From NCBI GenBank assembly GCA_963920765.1, contig OY987250.1, positions 11,524,409 through 11,588,408 on the forward strand: a stretch of 64,000 bases of DNA, in the 5' to 3' direction. This stretch comes from Ulota crispa (lineage: Eukaryota; Streptophyta; Bryopsida; Orthotrichales; Orthotrichaceae). The notes below the pieces were generated by a model, which did no database searches, was not told the DNA's origin, and worked only from the letters and a program-made list of their open reading frames with translations. The position numbers and the translations under genes were made by a program. This document shows, one piece after another, positions 37,195 to 49,800 of the stretch. The first letter of the stretch is position 1, and the number at the start of each line of letters is the position of its first letter.

Positions 37195-37609
37195 TAAAGT
37201 AGACAGACCCATACCCGAGCATTTAAGGGTTTGGAGGTACCCTCTAGGTCCTAAAAATTTCAGGAAAAAAATTTGTAGGGTTTGACTTTCAACAAGCTAT
37301 ATAGTGGAACATCATTTTTGTGGAGAAAAATATTATGGAACATTTTATATTAAATGGCAAAGTTACAACTCATAGGACCCTAAAAGCAATTGTAAACTAA
37401 TACTGAAATTGTTTGGATGTGTTCCTATAACAATACTTGATTGCTCCAATTTCCAATCTTCCCAAACCAGCTTAGCACTTGACTTGTGACAAGACTCACT
37501 TATGTAAATAGCATTTACAACTCCACTTTGGGTTCAAGAGTGCATGGTGAATACCTCAAATGTAGGGTGCAAAATTGAGAGCCGCTTGGGAATGGATATG
37601 CCTACCTTA
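37195..37609. mobile_element. MITE family C (TAAGGTAGGCATATCC ends), copy 1
   Basis: The left end TAAAGTAGACAGACCCATAC and the reverse complement of the right end TAAGGTAGGCATATCCATTC match at most positions and continue through CCCGAGC/CCCAAGC. TA lies at both junctions. The interior is shared with 52759-53284, for example ACATCATTTTTGTGGA and AAGTTACAACTCATAGGA. Confidence 0.78.
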
Positions 37610-38391
37610 GTTGTGGCTGGCATGCAAAGAGGAAAGGCATGCACAATTGTTTGAAAAGGATTTGACAAGGATTTAATGGGCGGCAAATGGAAAATCACAA
37701 ACGGACCTTAAATATTCCAAGGTTTTAATCAAATTTGACCTAAAAATGTACAAAAATATAAACTCAAGGTCCAAATGAAGACCCTGTTCTATAAACTCCA
37801 ACATTCATGTCAAAAGGAGACGAAATACTGCAATGAAAAAACAAGAGCCTGGACATCATCTCTGTAACCCACAAGCTCTATTTTTGTATGTTGGTTATAA
37901 AGTGGGCCTTTGAATTGATGCCCTTGCTTTTTTGCTTCAAGCATGTGTACCTTTGATTTGGTAAAGAATTTAGCCTTGTACCTGTGAAATTGTTCACTTC
38001 TACTTCAAAAACCTAACCACCCTTTAAACAACTTGTAATTGGCCAAATTTGTCTACATGATACAACATGTACACGTAACTCCAAACTAATGCTGCCCTTG
38101 TATACTCATTACCACACTACATCTACCCCTAACTATACAACACAGGGTCACAAGCCCATGTATAAAGTACATCCTCCAAAGAGGCAGCACTGAATTTTTT
38201 CATTGTTGCCAGTGATCACGGACTAGGAATCCAAGCTCTTGCTGTCACGCCGGATTGCATCTTGTCCTTCTACTCCACAAAATCTCTAGAACTCCATAGC
38301 AATGAAAGTATTGAACTAAAATCACTACACCTGATCAACTGCTCAAGATAAAGGGCAATTTGCTCCAAACAAAGATCAGAAGAGGCGATGG
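37610..38391. other. Spacer and 3' region of the LRR kinase gene
   Basis: No gene was supported. The right-hand part (about 38150-38391) is likely the 3' untranslated region of the minus-strand kinase gene. No repeat was recognised. Confidence 0.45.
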
Positions 38392-41300
38392 CTATCTACC
38401 TCCAGTCACAGAGAGTTCCACAGCAAAGCTGTCACTTCCAATATTTTGGCCGTGGCGAGATATTCTATGCGACCCAAACAAAGAGGAGGTGCTGCTTTCT
38501 TCCTCTGAGACACTCCCCAGCCCACTAGTCCAAGACCTTTGTGACCCCTTGCTGTTCAACTGTCCTTCCCTTAGAACTTGCACTTCCGACTCCACATCTC
38601 CTTGCAAGATGGCCACAATGCGCGCCATACTGGGCCGACGATCCACTACAGTAGAAATGCACTGAAGGCACACGTTGATCATCCGTTGCACGTCTCGCAA
38701 CTCTTCTTCGCTTATTTGTAAATTTAGATCCACCAATTCCATCAGCCTATCTTCCTCGTGCAGTTTCCATGCCTGCCAATGCAAAAAATGCTGTATCAGC
38801 TACTTAAATCATTTTTGATCAAAACCAAGTACAGTCTGCATGACGGTAGTATGAAGAAGGTGGACTATTGTACCCATTGGGTCAGGTAAACTTGGTGTAG
38901 AGGTGCAGTCTCTTCAATGTTGCGTCGTCCGCTTATTATCTCCAAACATAAAACCCCGAAGCTGTATACATCCACTTTGTCGCTCAGTTGCCCAAGTGAA
39001 GCATACTCCGGTGCCAAGTACCCCCTGTACCCATCGTTGTTCAAATGCAGAGTGACCATGTCAGTGATCAAAACATGCTCAAAATGGATTAGAAACTCGA
39101 TTGATGCCAGAGGACGCTACTGACAAAGTGCATGCAGTGGGAAGATTGGGACAAGATTGACTTACTTGGTTCCAGCAACATGCACAGTCATGATGTGGGT
39201 TCGTTCATCTGGGAATAACAAAGCCAAGCCAAAATCCGCAATCTTTGGCTCCATATTAGTATCCAGCAAGATGTTTCCAGCCTTGATGTCCCGGTGGATG
39301 ACTCTGGGATGCGCCAGCGCATGAAGATAATGCAGTCCACGAGCAACGCCCAAACAAATCTTGAGCCGCGCAGGCCAGCAGGCTAGCGGACCGTTTATCT
39401 GCCTTCTTGATCCTGTTGTGAACAGGGATAGGGAGTGTTTACTGAAAAACTTACTTGAGAAATTTGTTCGTGCTTGTTGCAGGAGTGGGAGTTAAGGAGA
39501 CGGTTATGTACATCATGGAAGATGAGGAAGACTGTCAAAGAAGCAGGGTAACAATGGATCCAAACGTACCTAGTAGAAGTTGGTCAACATCGAAATTGTC
39601 AACGTACTCGTAAACCAGTAGCTTCTGAGAATCACGACGACAACATCCTTTGAGATTCACCAAGTTTCTGTGCTTCATGCCCGTGATAAGGACCACTTCG
39701 TTCAAGAAATCATCCTGTCCTTGTGCCGTTTGCATGAACAGCTGCTTCACAGCCACCACATGTCCACTTGACAACACACCCTGCAGCGTAAGTTCTATTC
39801 CAATCAGCACTCAAATACTACAACCACGCCCCCTTGTATGTCACCAATTTCATGAATTTTGAGGCATCTGTGACGCGTCCCCTTGTTTGTGTCCGGTAGG
39901 GCTTTTCAAATGTTCCAGCGTGAGTTGCACATGGTCCTAGCAATGAGAAAAATGGTGTGGACATTGATTTTACAATACGTAATTTACTAGTGGTGTGAAA
40001 TGACCTTGTATACAGCTCCATAAGCGCCCTGCCCTAGCTTCATGTCATCATGGAAGTCTCGTGTGGCACTCCGCAGCTCATTGTAGGAGAATATAGTGGG
40101 CTTCACGTCAAACTCTTCGAATTCTGCAGCGCAGTAAAGAGGAATGAATGTTACCAAAGGGATTCTTCGAAACTAGCGACTACAAAGAAGAGCAGCTATA
40201 TGCCTACGAATGGAAACGATTATGCTGAGGTACTCACTTTGTTTGAATTGCAATTGCAGATACTGTTTGTATCTTCTGTTTTTGATTAGTATACCCCCCA
40301 CAACAATCAACACTATCAACACTACTGCAGCCACACTAGTAGTCACGGCAATGATGATAATCTTCTGGTTGTTCCCTTTTGCTGCAAGCAAAAAAAGACA
40401 ATAAGTTTTCTGTTGCTGAAAACTCAGAAAATCGCGTTATTCGTTAATTTGGAACAACGAGGGGACCCATTTTGTACTCACCTAAATCTGAGATTGTCAC
40501 CTTAATTAATGTGGAACCATATTCGTTAAATTCAGGAGGCCTCCTGAAACCTGCTTAATAAACTCTTTGTCCAATATTTCAGATATTAAGGAATTTTCTG
40601 TCCAAAACGAGCTTCTTTTTGGAAGATATACATCTCATTTCATTAGAAAACAATCAACAGATTCCCAATTCAATAAACATGGCGTTCTCTTCCAGAAAAG
40701 CCAAAAGTTCCACCTTGTAAGCTTTGTCCCAAATTAACGAATAACGCGTTGAAACCTATCAGTTTGGAATCAACTCTGCAAAACAATTATGCACGGCACT
40801 TGTACGTCCGCTTTGGAGAGGAACACTTTTCCAATGATACTTACGTGGTGACACGAAGCAGATTTGTTTGCAGTAGCATCTCTGGGTGTCATCGTTGGAG
40901 TCAATTTTGTGACAATATGGATTCCCCTCTAGTCTGCAATTTTCATCCCACCACGCATGCAGGGGATATACTAGTTATTGTCCCATAAGTTCTACTGCCA
41001 TCTAGAAGCAATGTAAGTAACTCTGTATAATAGCGTAATTGATGCTACGTCAGCTAATTAGTGGTCAGTAGCAAACAAGTGAGCTACCAAAATAAACATG
41101 GACAACATCTTGCTGGTGACGGGTGTTCACCGGATCCAGACTTTTTACTGTTACAAACCAATGGTCAAAGAATTGTACTCACATAAAGATAGTAGTGACG
41201 TTAGCAATAATGTCCTTGTTTGAAACTACATGCTCGATGCTATTATTGCTCAAACTCATGATCCCCAGCTTTTCAGTTGCATCCCCAGATGAGTTTTTGG

Positions 41301-44300
41301 TTTGCAGTAAGCCCAATTGAAACAAGTTCAGAATGTCAAGGGTTCCCGTGAGAGTGTTGTTGTCCAAGTACCTGGCATAGACCTCATTGGTCATACTCGG
41401 AAGCAGATGGACAATTGCCATCTTGTTTCCTGACTTAATTTAACAGCCCTCAGTTTTCTATCCAGAATGAACATCCAAGTTTCGAGAACATCACGATTTC
41501 AGGCACTAAGAGTTCAATGAGAGCATGAATTCTGGGTAAGTGGAACAGGGCGTGCAGCTTACAGTTGCTGAACAGAGCCAAGGCTCGAGACATTCCAGGA
41601 TGGGAGAGGACCAGTGAGCTGATTGTGAGAGAGGTCCACAAATGCCAGTGTAGTACTTTTGTTCAGATCGAAAATATCCACCAAGTTTGCCGTCCCAGTG
41701 AATCTGTTTCTGCCCAAATCTCTGTACCATATCCAGACATGCATATCATGTAAATACGATAAGAAACTTATTTCTGGTAAGACATATTGAGCTCTAAATG
41801 AACCTGTTTTGAATAAATGTAACGTAAAAAGACATCAAAGGACCGACCATCGTATCGTGCAAAGAGTGAGTCTTACACGTAACGTAGTGTGGAAAACTGT
41901 CTGAGATCTGGTAACGGCCCCTCAAATTTATTTCCAGAGACATCCCTGCATTTTCATTTCCAAAACTTTGTCAGAAAAGACTGATTCATCAAGGAGACCA
42001 AGAGCAGAGATGTATGCTGATTAGGTTCACTTGATTTATTTGACTTGAGTTTGCGACCCAGCTCGAACTGCACCAAGAGTAAGAACCAAAAGGGGTGGAG
42101 CTTACAAATGCATCAATTGGTGCATGAAATTGAGGTTTGGCAAAGTCCCATTGAAAGAATTGTCAGATATGTCCCTGAAAATTAGAAACGGACCGATCTG
42201 TCACCAAAAGTTGATGAAACGCAGACGAAGCCACATGATACACGAATATTTCGGCGGCGCAATTTGAATACAAGAAAGATCGAAGTGCCTTACAGCTTTT
42301 TTAGTTCCGTCTTATTTGTAAAAGCATCTGATCGGATTTCTCCATGCAAAAGATTGTCACCAACGCTAAGTTCTTGGATGTAAGTCATGGCAGATAACTG
42401 TTCAGATGGATACAATCCCGTGAACTGATTGCCACCCAAATTTCTGTTAAAAAAGCAGAAAACTTCAGTGTTAGTGAAATACATTGGGCGAGGGCACATT
42501 TGACTTGTGATTTTCAGGTAGTTCATTCATAGATTGATCTTGTGATGAGAGCTGCAGCGTACTATTTCAAGCCCTTCAAGGATGAGAAATGTAACTCACA
42601 ATCGCAGAAGATTCCAGAACTTTGGCAGACTTGGAATAGTACCGTTGAAAGCATTGTCGTGCACATCCCTAAGACATATTCAGGGCATAAGTTGATGTAT
42701 CAGTAATTCATCACATTAATTGGTGGTCAAAACTCAGTTCAACAGGTACCTAAGGCCTGCTAAGGAACTCATGCCTGGAAAACCAATTCCCTTAGTATTA
42801 TAAATTGGTCCAATAATTAACCTAAGAGTAACACATATTGAAGGAAGAGCCACATGTGGAATTTCCCAAATCTATTTGCAATCTATGGTCGTATTTGTAA
42901 GAATGTCATGCATCAGAGCGAGGAATTGTAACATACAAATGCACAGCGTTCAGAAACAAGGATTGATATAGATCAAACGTTCCAGGCATCAGCAAAAGTT
43001 CTAAGTTTCTTAATTTTTTGCCAATTTATAGACTATCATTCTTTAACTAATTTTATTGTTGATAAGCATTTGGGTAGAGACTAGCTTACTTACAAAACAT
43101 TCAGCCATGTCTTTTGAAGTTCACTGGGGAGAGGACCAGTGAGTTCCGGATTTCCTGTCAATTCCCTGTGCATATAAGCCGACATAATTGCACAGGTCAG
43201 GGCTATTGGAAGAAAATTATGTTATAGAATCAATTAATCCCTAATTGAAGAAAGCGCTAAGCAAGCTTGATGCTATTAAACGTACAGTTGTTACCTTACA
43301 TAAAAATCTTACAATTTGCATTTCAGACTAAGATGGTTGTTGTTGCCAGAATCAGAGGTGTTTGAGACCCTTTCCCTCTCAGAAGGATGAACTCACCCTG
43401 CCCTTGAGATCATAAATTTGGGGGTAAGTCTCCTTGTGTCTAACTTGACATACTAAACCCAAAAACTAATATTTAACTCTTTGACCGCAGGAGAAAAAAG
43501 CCTAAACTATCTTCTACGCAAGTACACTTACAAGGAATCAAGGAAAGTGAGATTTCCGATATCCGGAGGCAAAACACCTGCAATTGACGCATTGGATAAA
43601 ACCCTGTCCATTGTCATTCCAGTTCAAACATAAATATCATTGTTAGTCTTTTGGATAAACTTCACGATTATTCACATCACACTTGTAAGTAGAAATCCCA
43701 ATCTAACTAGCGCCCTATACAAAGATCACAACACCAGGCCGATAACATGAGTACGTTCTAATTCGTGTGAAATCCCTGGGCTTCCGAGCCTAAACTCATC
43801 AAAGGTTTGAGAAGAATAGAAGTTAGATTTTTTACAGGTCAAGTACGTAAAATACTTGCTCTTTGCAATCAGTGCTGTTACAATACGCCGAGCACTCCAC
43901 TCCTTGCCAACTCGGCACCTTGGTAGCGTTTGAATATTGATCTAGGTACTGGCAATATCCCGTCTTACTCGAATTACTCCAGCCTGCCAGGTTACTGCTC
44001 TTGTCCGGGGTATCCTGCCATGCTTCCAATAGTTTTTGAAGCACAGCAACTACAAAAGCCAGAGAAACAAAAGTTCGGTAATCAACATTTGCAGTGAAGG
44101 TCCATAAATGTACAAACTGCTAAATCGAACTTTGTGATGTAGAAACATAAAACTGGTTTTCACTACAACAAACCACAGCAAGATAAGCATCGCAAGCATT
44201 GCAAGCATCGCAATCGGAACTGCATATCCCCTCCACTTCGAAAGAACAATTTTTGAGTGTAATTTAATAATCTAAAATGTTCACGTTTTTGGGACGTACC

Positions 44301-44444
44301 ATCGGCTTGCCTATAATGATAAACAGTGGAGTTGGTCGCATGTACGAAGCTGGCGATGTTGAGAAAGAGCAGGAGGAAAGCTACACCCAAGGAAGGACTT
44401 AGCAGCTGTGACAAAAGTCGGCCCTTCACGTCCCACGCACCCAT
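38392..44444 (-). CDS. Leucine-rich repeat receptor-like kinase
   Basis: Seventeen exons join in phase to 849 residues: 44300-44444, 43836-44049, 43532-43603, 43094-43165, 42600-42668, 42294-42443, 42106-42174, 41877-41945, 41563-41721, 41183-41371, 40845-40933, 40238-40381, 40005-40123, 39570-39780, 39166-39412, 38874-39024, 38392-38772. A signal peptide ([13 protein letters not shown]) is followed by an LRR N-cap ([18 protein letters not shown]), about ten LRRs mostly one per 69-72-bp exon, the element ILEGNPYC, a transmembrane helix (about 20 hydrophobic residues after KGNNQK), and a kinase domain with [28 protein letters not shown] and DFGLA. All catalytic residues are present, so it is an RD kinase predicted to be active at the plasma membrane. 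The arrangement resembles LRR subfamily VIII. Ligand unknown. The intron between 40382 and 40844 hosts a MITE. Confidence 0.9.
40433..40748. mobile_element. MITE in a receptor kinase intron, CGCGTTATTCGTTAATTTGG ends
   Basis: The left terminus CGCGTTATTCGTTAATTTGG is matched exactly by the reverse complement of the right end at 40729-40748, in an element of 316 bp. The elements at 617-870 and 20667-20910 share the core of this terminus. It lies entirely within the intron between the exons ending at 40845 and starting at 40381, so the mature message is unaffected. The perfect ends suggest it is the youngest of the three. Confidence 0.88.
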
Positions 44445-46550
44445 CTTCACTCACAGCGCCCTGTGGCTGGCTCCAACAAGGGGCGACAGAAGCCAGGTTC
44501 CAGCAACACACGCCCCAATGACATTCCCTGCAAGTACAGTTTCGAAGCAGAAAAATCTAGCGCCTCGCATACTTCTGACACCAGCTAATTTTGTACTGTC
44601 TGGTTTCTATTGGCACCATCTAATTTTGGTCTTGCTCATTCGTGTTGAGTGCAATTCCGAAAGAACGAACAAACAAGTTAGTATTCACAACTGCACTTCA
44701 AGCAGAGACCAAGCAGTAATTCTTCTTGACACGAAATGGCCAATGACGCGTATTCCACAAAACAGCTCGTGCTCACAATTCAAAGTCGCTTTGACTAGCC
44801 GATGCGATGAATCGTATACAGTGACCGAGTCCTTCGTGCATTGTTTATTTAAGTTCCATATAATCTGCCTTCAGGACCAGCATTCGTCCACGGTTGCCAA
44901 TAAAGATTTTCTATCGAATCTAACCGGAATCTGGCCCATCAGATAAATAAATATTTATGAGGTTAGCAAAAGAGCATCTCCACCCATACTGGAAAACAAC
45001 GGGTTGGGGAGATCTTGGATGAAAAGGGAACAACTAACACAAACCTGCCAACAGCATTCTCCTTGGCACGGCAAAATTTGTCATTTCCCTATGCACGGCC
45101 ACTTTTCAAATACCATTTTTTCTTCCACAATTGATAGGTTGAACTATCAAAATTATGGAGAATTTATTTGCTTGAGACTTGTCATGAATTGATCAGTAAT
45201 TTACCTGGTTGGACAGGGAGAAACAAGTGATCCACTGAAAAAACAATGTTTCCCAGTGAGGAAGTTTTTGAGGTCGGATGCAAATGCCCTTAGCAGGTTA
45301 GCAGATATCCTGGTGCTACTCTTGAGTCTTGACCTCAGCTCTCAAGGCCCATACCACGGTGAGGGCCCCAATTGTGGGTCCAGGTATAAAATGATAAAGG
45401 AAATACGTGGTACCATACCTCTGTTTATATCATAGAATATGATTGATATATAGCGAATTAAATAAAAGTCAGCTTGGTCATCTAGATTCCGCAGATTTTT
45501 CGGTGTCTGGGTAAAGGAGTTGCTGTAGTTGCTTGCGGCATCAGAGATAGCGGAGGATCATGTATTTCAATGCCGTGTAGTTCGAGAATTCAAATATACT
45601 CAATAAAGTCCTGAAAGGCAATAAACTATCAGGTGTGTCTTCAATCCAAAGGCTCTCGTTCATCCGTGTGCACCGCAAGGAGTTAGGATGTTTAGATATA
45701 ATCAACAACAAAAAGAAGATTCAGTATAAAGTCGTCTCCTTTTCGTATTAGCCGATGGATTGTGACGGACTTTCGCCATGCGTTTTTATGGAATCGTCGG
45801 TAAAGAAGCCCCCGTGCCAACGTGACGACACAGCACGCTGTGACAGGCTCGTACAGAGAAAGGCATCATCTGCGTCGAGAAGGAATATTCTCCGAACTCG
45901 TCACCAATTAGAGTTGCACACGCGGCATATGCTCCTGGCCATTCTTGTCAATAAAACATGCAATAAAGAAATCTCAAGTACAAAGGGAGAATCTAGAAGA
46001 ATAAAGGAGGGTTACTAGCAGCTTTGTTCAAAAATAATTTAGATAAATGCTTTGAGTTGTCTCGTTACTCCCATTTACGGTTCCTTGACCAAATAAGATC
46101 AGCATGAGAGCAAGAGAACACCGTCGGGAAAGAAAAAACATACCACTCGGCTAACGTGCTTTCAGCAGCTCAAGGTGTTCTGTTGAAAATGTCGAAAGTG
46201 TCAGAATCTATTGATAAAGTCAATCTTAAAAAGGTTGAAAGTGCGTGGAGCAGGCTGAGTCGACAGACAACACACATTTAATACACTATCAATGATGAAA
46301 AAAACCTTCACAACTGCTTCAGATACACAAAAATTACTCCTTTCTACACCACTGAGTATTTCAAGTGGACTTCTCATCCCCTGAATTTTGCTCGGAACAG
46401 TATCGGGACATCACTTCGTGTCAACCAAAACACAGCATCCCTTTGGTCTCAACCAGCCAATGCGTTGACTCTAGTCTCCTAAACCTTGATATAAGTAACC
46501 CCTACATGAGCAATTATTCGACGCTGTAAGATAAAGTGACGGAATTCAAA
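44445..46550. other. Intergenic region between two receptor kinase genes
   Basis: The left part (about 44445-44600) is the probable 5' leader of the LRR kinase gene. The rest is spacer without a supported gene; short open frames have no recognisable content. No inverted-repeat element was found here, in contrast to most other spacers of the window. Confidence 0.45.
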
Positions 46551-46853
46551 GTACTGCCTATAAGATCTCTGATATCATCACTAGTAACAATGCCAACGGG
46601 TTGAACATTTTGTGGATGTTGGTTTCAGATATGTCTACTCTGTTGACAACATCACAAAAGTTCCAGTGATTGAACACGTTACGCATTCCAATACACTGTC
46701 TGCATGTTAGCACATTATACGCGCAGGGTGGTACCCATAGTCTAAGAGCTGCATACTTCTGTCGAGGCTCATGTGTTCTGGAGAAGACAGCAGCCAGCAC
46801 CGACCTGAGAATTTGCATGCTACCCTTGCTTACCAAGGGTGCTGCTCTCCTCA

Positions 46854-49800
46854 TCATCCACTTGCCGTGCCACTATGGTTTGGAAAAGTACTAACTTTCC
46901 ATTCATAGGTTGTCGACGACAGTGTCATGAGTGCTACCACTGCCTTCCGCATGGTGGGTCGCTTATCCGGCAGCTCATGTGTGCAGGCTCCTGCTAGTTG
47001 TGCCATCTGCATCGGCCAATTTCAAAGCGTTAAACAATGAAAAGGCTACACAAAAGGCTTCCGGTTCGAATAATTCACAAGAACTCAATAAAGCTATCTG
47101 TATTTTAGGCCGAAACATCACAAGATCAGAAAATAGAGGAGAAAACTGTAACCTTCCAGGCCGCATCTGATGGGTAATCATCGTCCAGTGCAGGATCCAT
47201 AAACTTTGGTAGCTTGTCTTTTCCGTTTGGACCTCTCAATACAGGTTCAAACTGGAAAATATACCACGTCAACAGTCGTCATCACTTGCCTTTGAATTCA
47301 CGCAGCAATTGGCGTCAGTTCCACTTCATCAGAAGCAAAAATCAAACTGTTCAGGTGGACTCACATAATTGACTAAAGCTCTTTGTTCCTCCCTGGGGCG
47401 CCCAGTGCTGGATGACGTATCCTCAGTCAAGGGTCCCCGTAAAATGGCCGCTCTTCCAGATAGTATTTCCAAGAGAACGATTCCAAATGCGTACACGTCA
47501 AGCATGGGTGACACATCTCCAAATCGAGCATATCTGAGCTCACAAGTTCAGAATTTTCCATAGCAGTTAGCACGAACAGAAAATGCAAGAATAAAATACC
47601 CACCACTCGTCAAGGTCTTCTTTTCGTATGAACTAGTTTGCAGCTAAATTCCGCGTCGCACTTCAACTGATGCTTAATAATAGGGAGTGTCAGAGCGTGG
47701 CCCAAATATCAGGGCCACCGAATTTAAAGCTGTACCTTGGGGGTAGAAAATTAACGAGGAAAATGACGCAATACAACCTGAAGCTGATAAATCAAAATAT
47801 GAGCGCAAAAAAGGGCTCTGCAAAGACGTTACTGACCACACCATGCAAACAAGGGCAGATTACTACTGATGTTATGAAAATTCAACACCCTAGAGTAATC
47901 ACATAGATAAACGTTGAGAACAGCAACCAACTTACTCTGGCGCCATGTAACCCCAGGTACCAACCACCTTCGTCGGCATTGTCCCGGAGTATCCTTCTAC
48001 TTTTGTTTCGGTGAGTTTCGTGAGACCAAAATCTGCAACCTTCACCCAGTCACTAATCACTTAGTACTTCGAGTTTGTCGTAACCTAAAAGATGCATTTT
48101 TAAGGAACAAAACTGACATAGCTCTACAGTTGTTACCTTTGCATGGTACTGCTCATCCAGAAGTATGTTAGCGGACTTGATGTCGCGGTGTATGTAAGAA
48201 GGCCTCGTGTGCTCGTGAATGTACTCCAAGCCTCGTGCAGCGTCTAGAGCAACTTGTACCCTCGATGACCAAGATAGTGGAGCCCGGGTAGCTGTAAACA
48301 TTCATTCCAAAAAATACCTTAGAGGTAACAAGTATCACGCATCCGACTTGCACTGTTCGGCTCTGGTTGCACTACGTGCTGTTTGCAAGCTATTTTGGTA
48401 CAATAAAAGGTACATCATACGCACTAACGCTCAAGTTTTCATCGTCCCGTACTCAGAACCCGAAATCACACCCAACGAGCCTTACCTTTTGCGGAATGTA
48501 AATGATAATCAAGAGTTCCATTCTCCACAAATTCGTATATCAAGAACAAGTAGTCTGTGGTGCAGTATCCAATCAGTTGAACCTGGAACAGCCCGTTCCA
48601 GAGAGTGATTAGAAGGCTGATAGAAGCAGAAGGTTTCTTCTTTCTAGCACCATCGTTTCGTCAATGCATACCACCAAAGTGTGAGCATCGTATTGAGGTC
48701 GCACTCGCAACCAGCTAACAAAATTCTTTGTTTAATCTCAAGTACACGGAATAGCCTAAAAACATGTGCAATCACTCGAATTGTAACTACATGCAGCAGA
48801 TGATATCTGAAGATCCCGGAAAGCTTTATACCCAAAACTTCAAGCCAAGCAAAACCGGAATGATATCGAGGTTATATTTTAATCCTCGAGTTGATATTAG
48901 TCGAGAAAAGTAGCATGGCTTCAGCATTGACAGCATCAAAAGCGGTAAGGAGAACTGCTACCAAATTGGTGTGGTGAACATGCGAAAGAACTTGGAGCTC
49001 AGCCATGAACTCCTTGGTTGCTTGCAAATTCATCCTCTTAATGGCCAATTTCTGTGCAACATTTGAGCGTAGAGCAGCCACATGCACAGACATTAAAGCC
49101 AACAGTTTAAAAACTTATCACAGCCGTGCAAACTGCAACAATCCAGCAATTAGGGCTAGATGAGAACAACGCAACACCATTCCAGCTTGATCTCTCAGAA
49201 TAGACACGCGCCACACAAAACAATTAAATAAAAGTTTAAGAAGGCATGGAACAGGCTCCCTAAAGTGAATGAAAATGCAAGGAGACTGGGAAAAACGAGA
49301 GATATCGCTTGATTAACCTGTCCTCGTATTACTCCATAGAAAACCACTGCGAATCCACCTTCTCCAATCTTATTAACTATACTGAAATTGTCAGTGGCAT
49401 TGGCCAGCTCCTCATACGTGAACTCCACTGACTTATCCACAGTGTAATCTGCCAGTCCGGTAGGGCTGAATGAATCACCTCCTGGATTTGAGCCTGATTT
49501 TGCGGACGCTGTGGGAGAGCTCACGGAAACATCCCAATATCACACGTATGGTAAGAGGATTGCCGAACTGTCGCTTTCATATTATACACGCTCGGATACA
49601 CCAAAATATGCGGAAACTGAAGAAGAATACGAATGAGATGGATGACACGGAACAAGGAAAAGAGCTCAAGGATAATTGAATGCCAATGGGTTTAAAGCTA
49701 CTGACAAGAATGCATATTGAGCAAGTCCCTGGCCGATCCAGAACGGTTCCCATCGCTCTTGATGAAAAGCGCCTGTGCATATTTCCGCTTCTGCTTTGGT

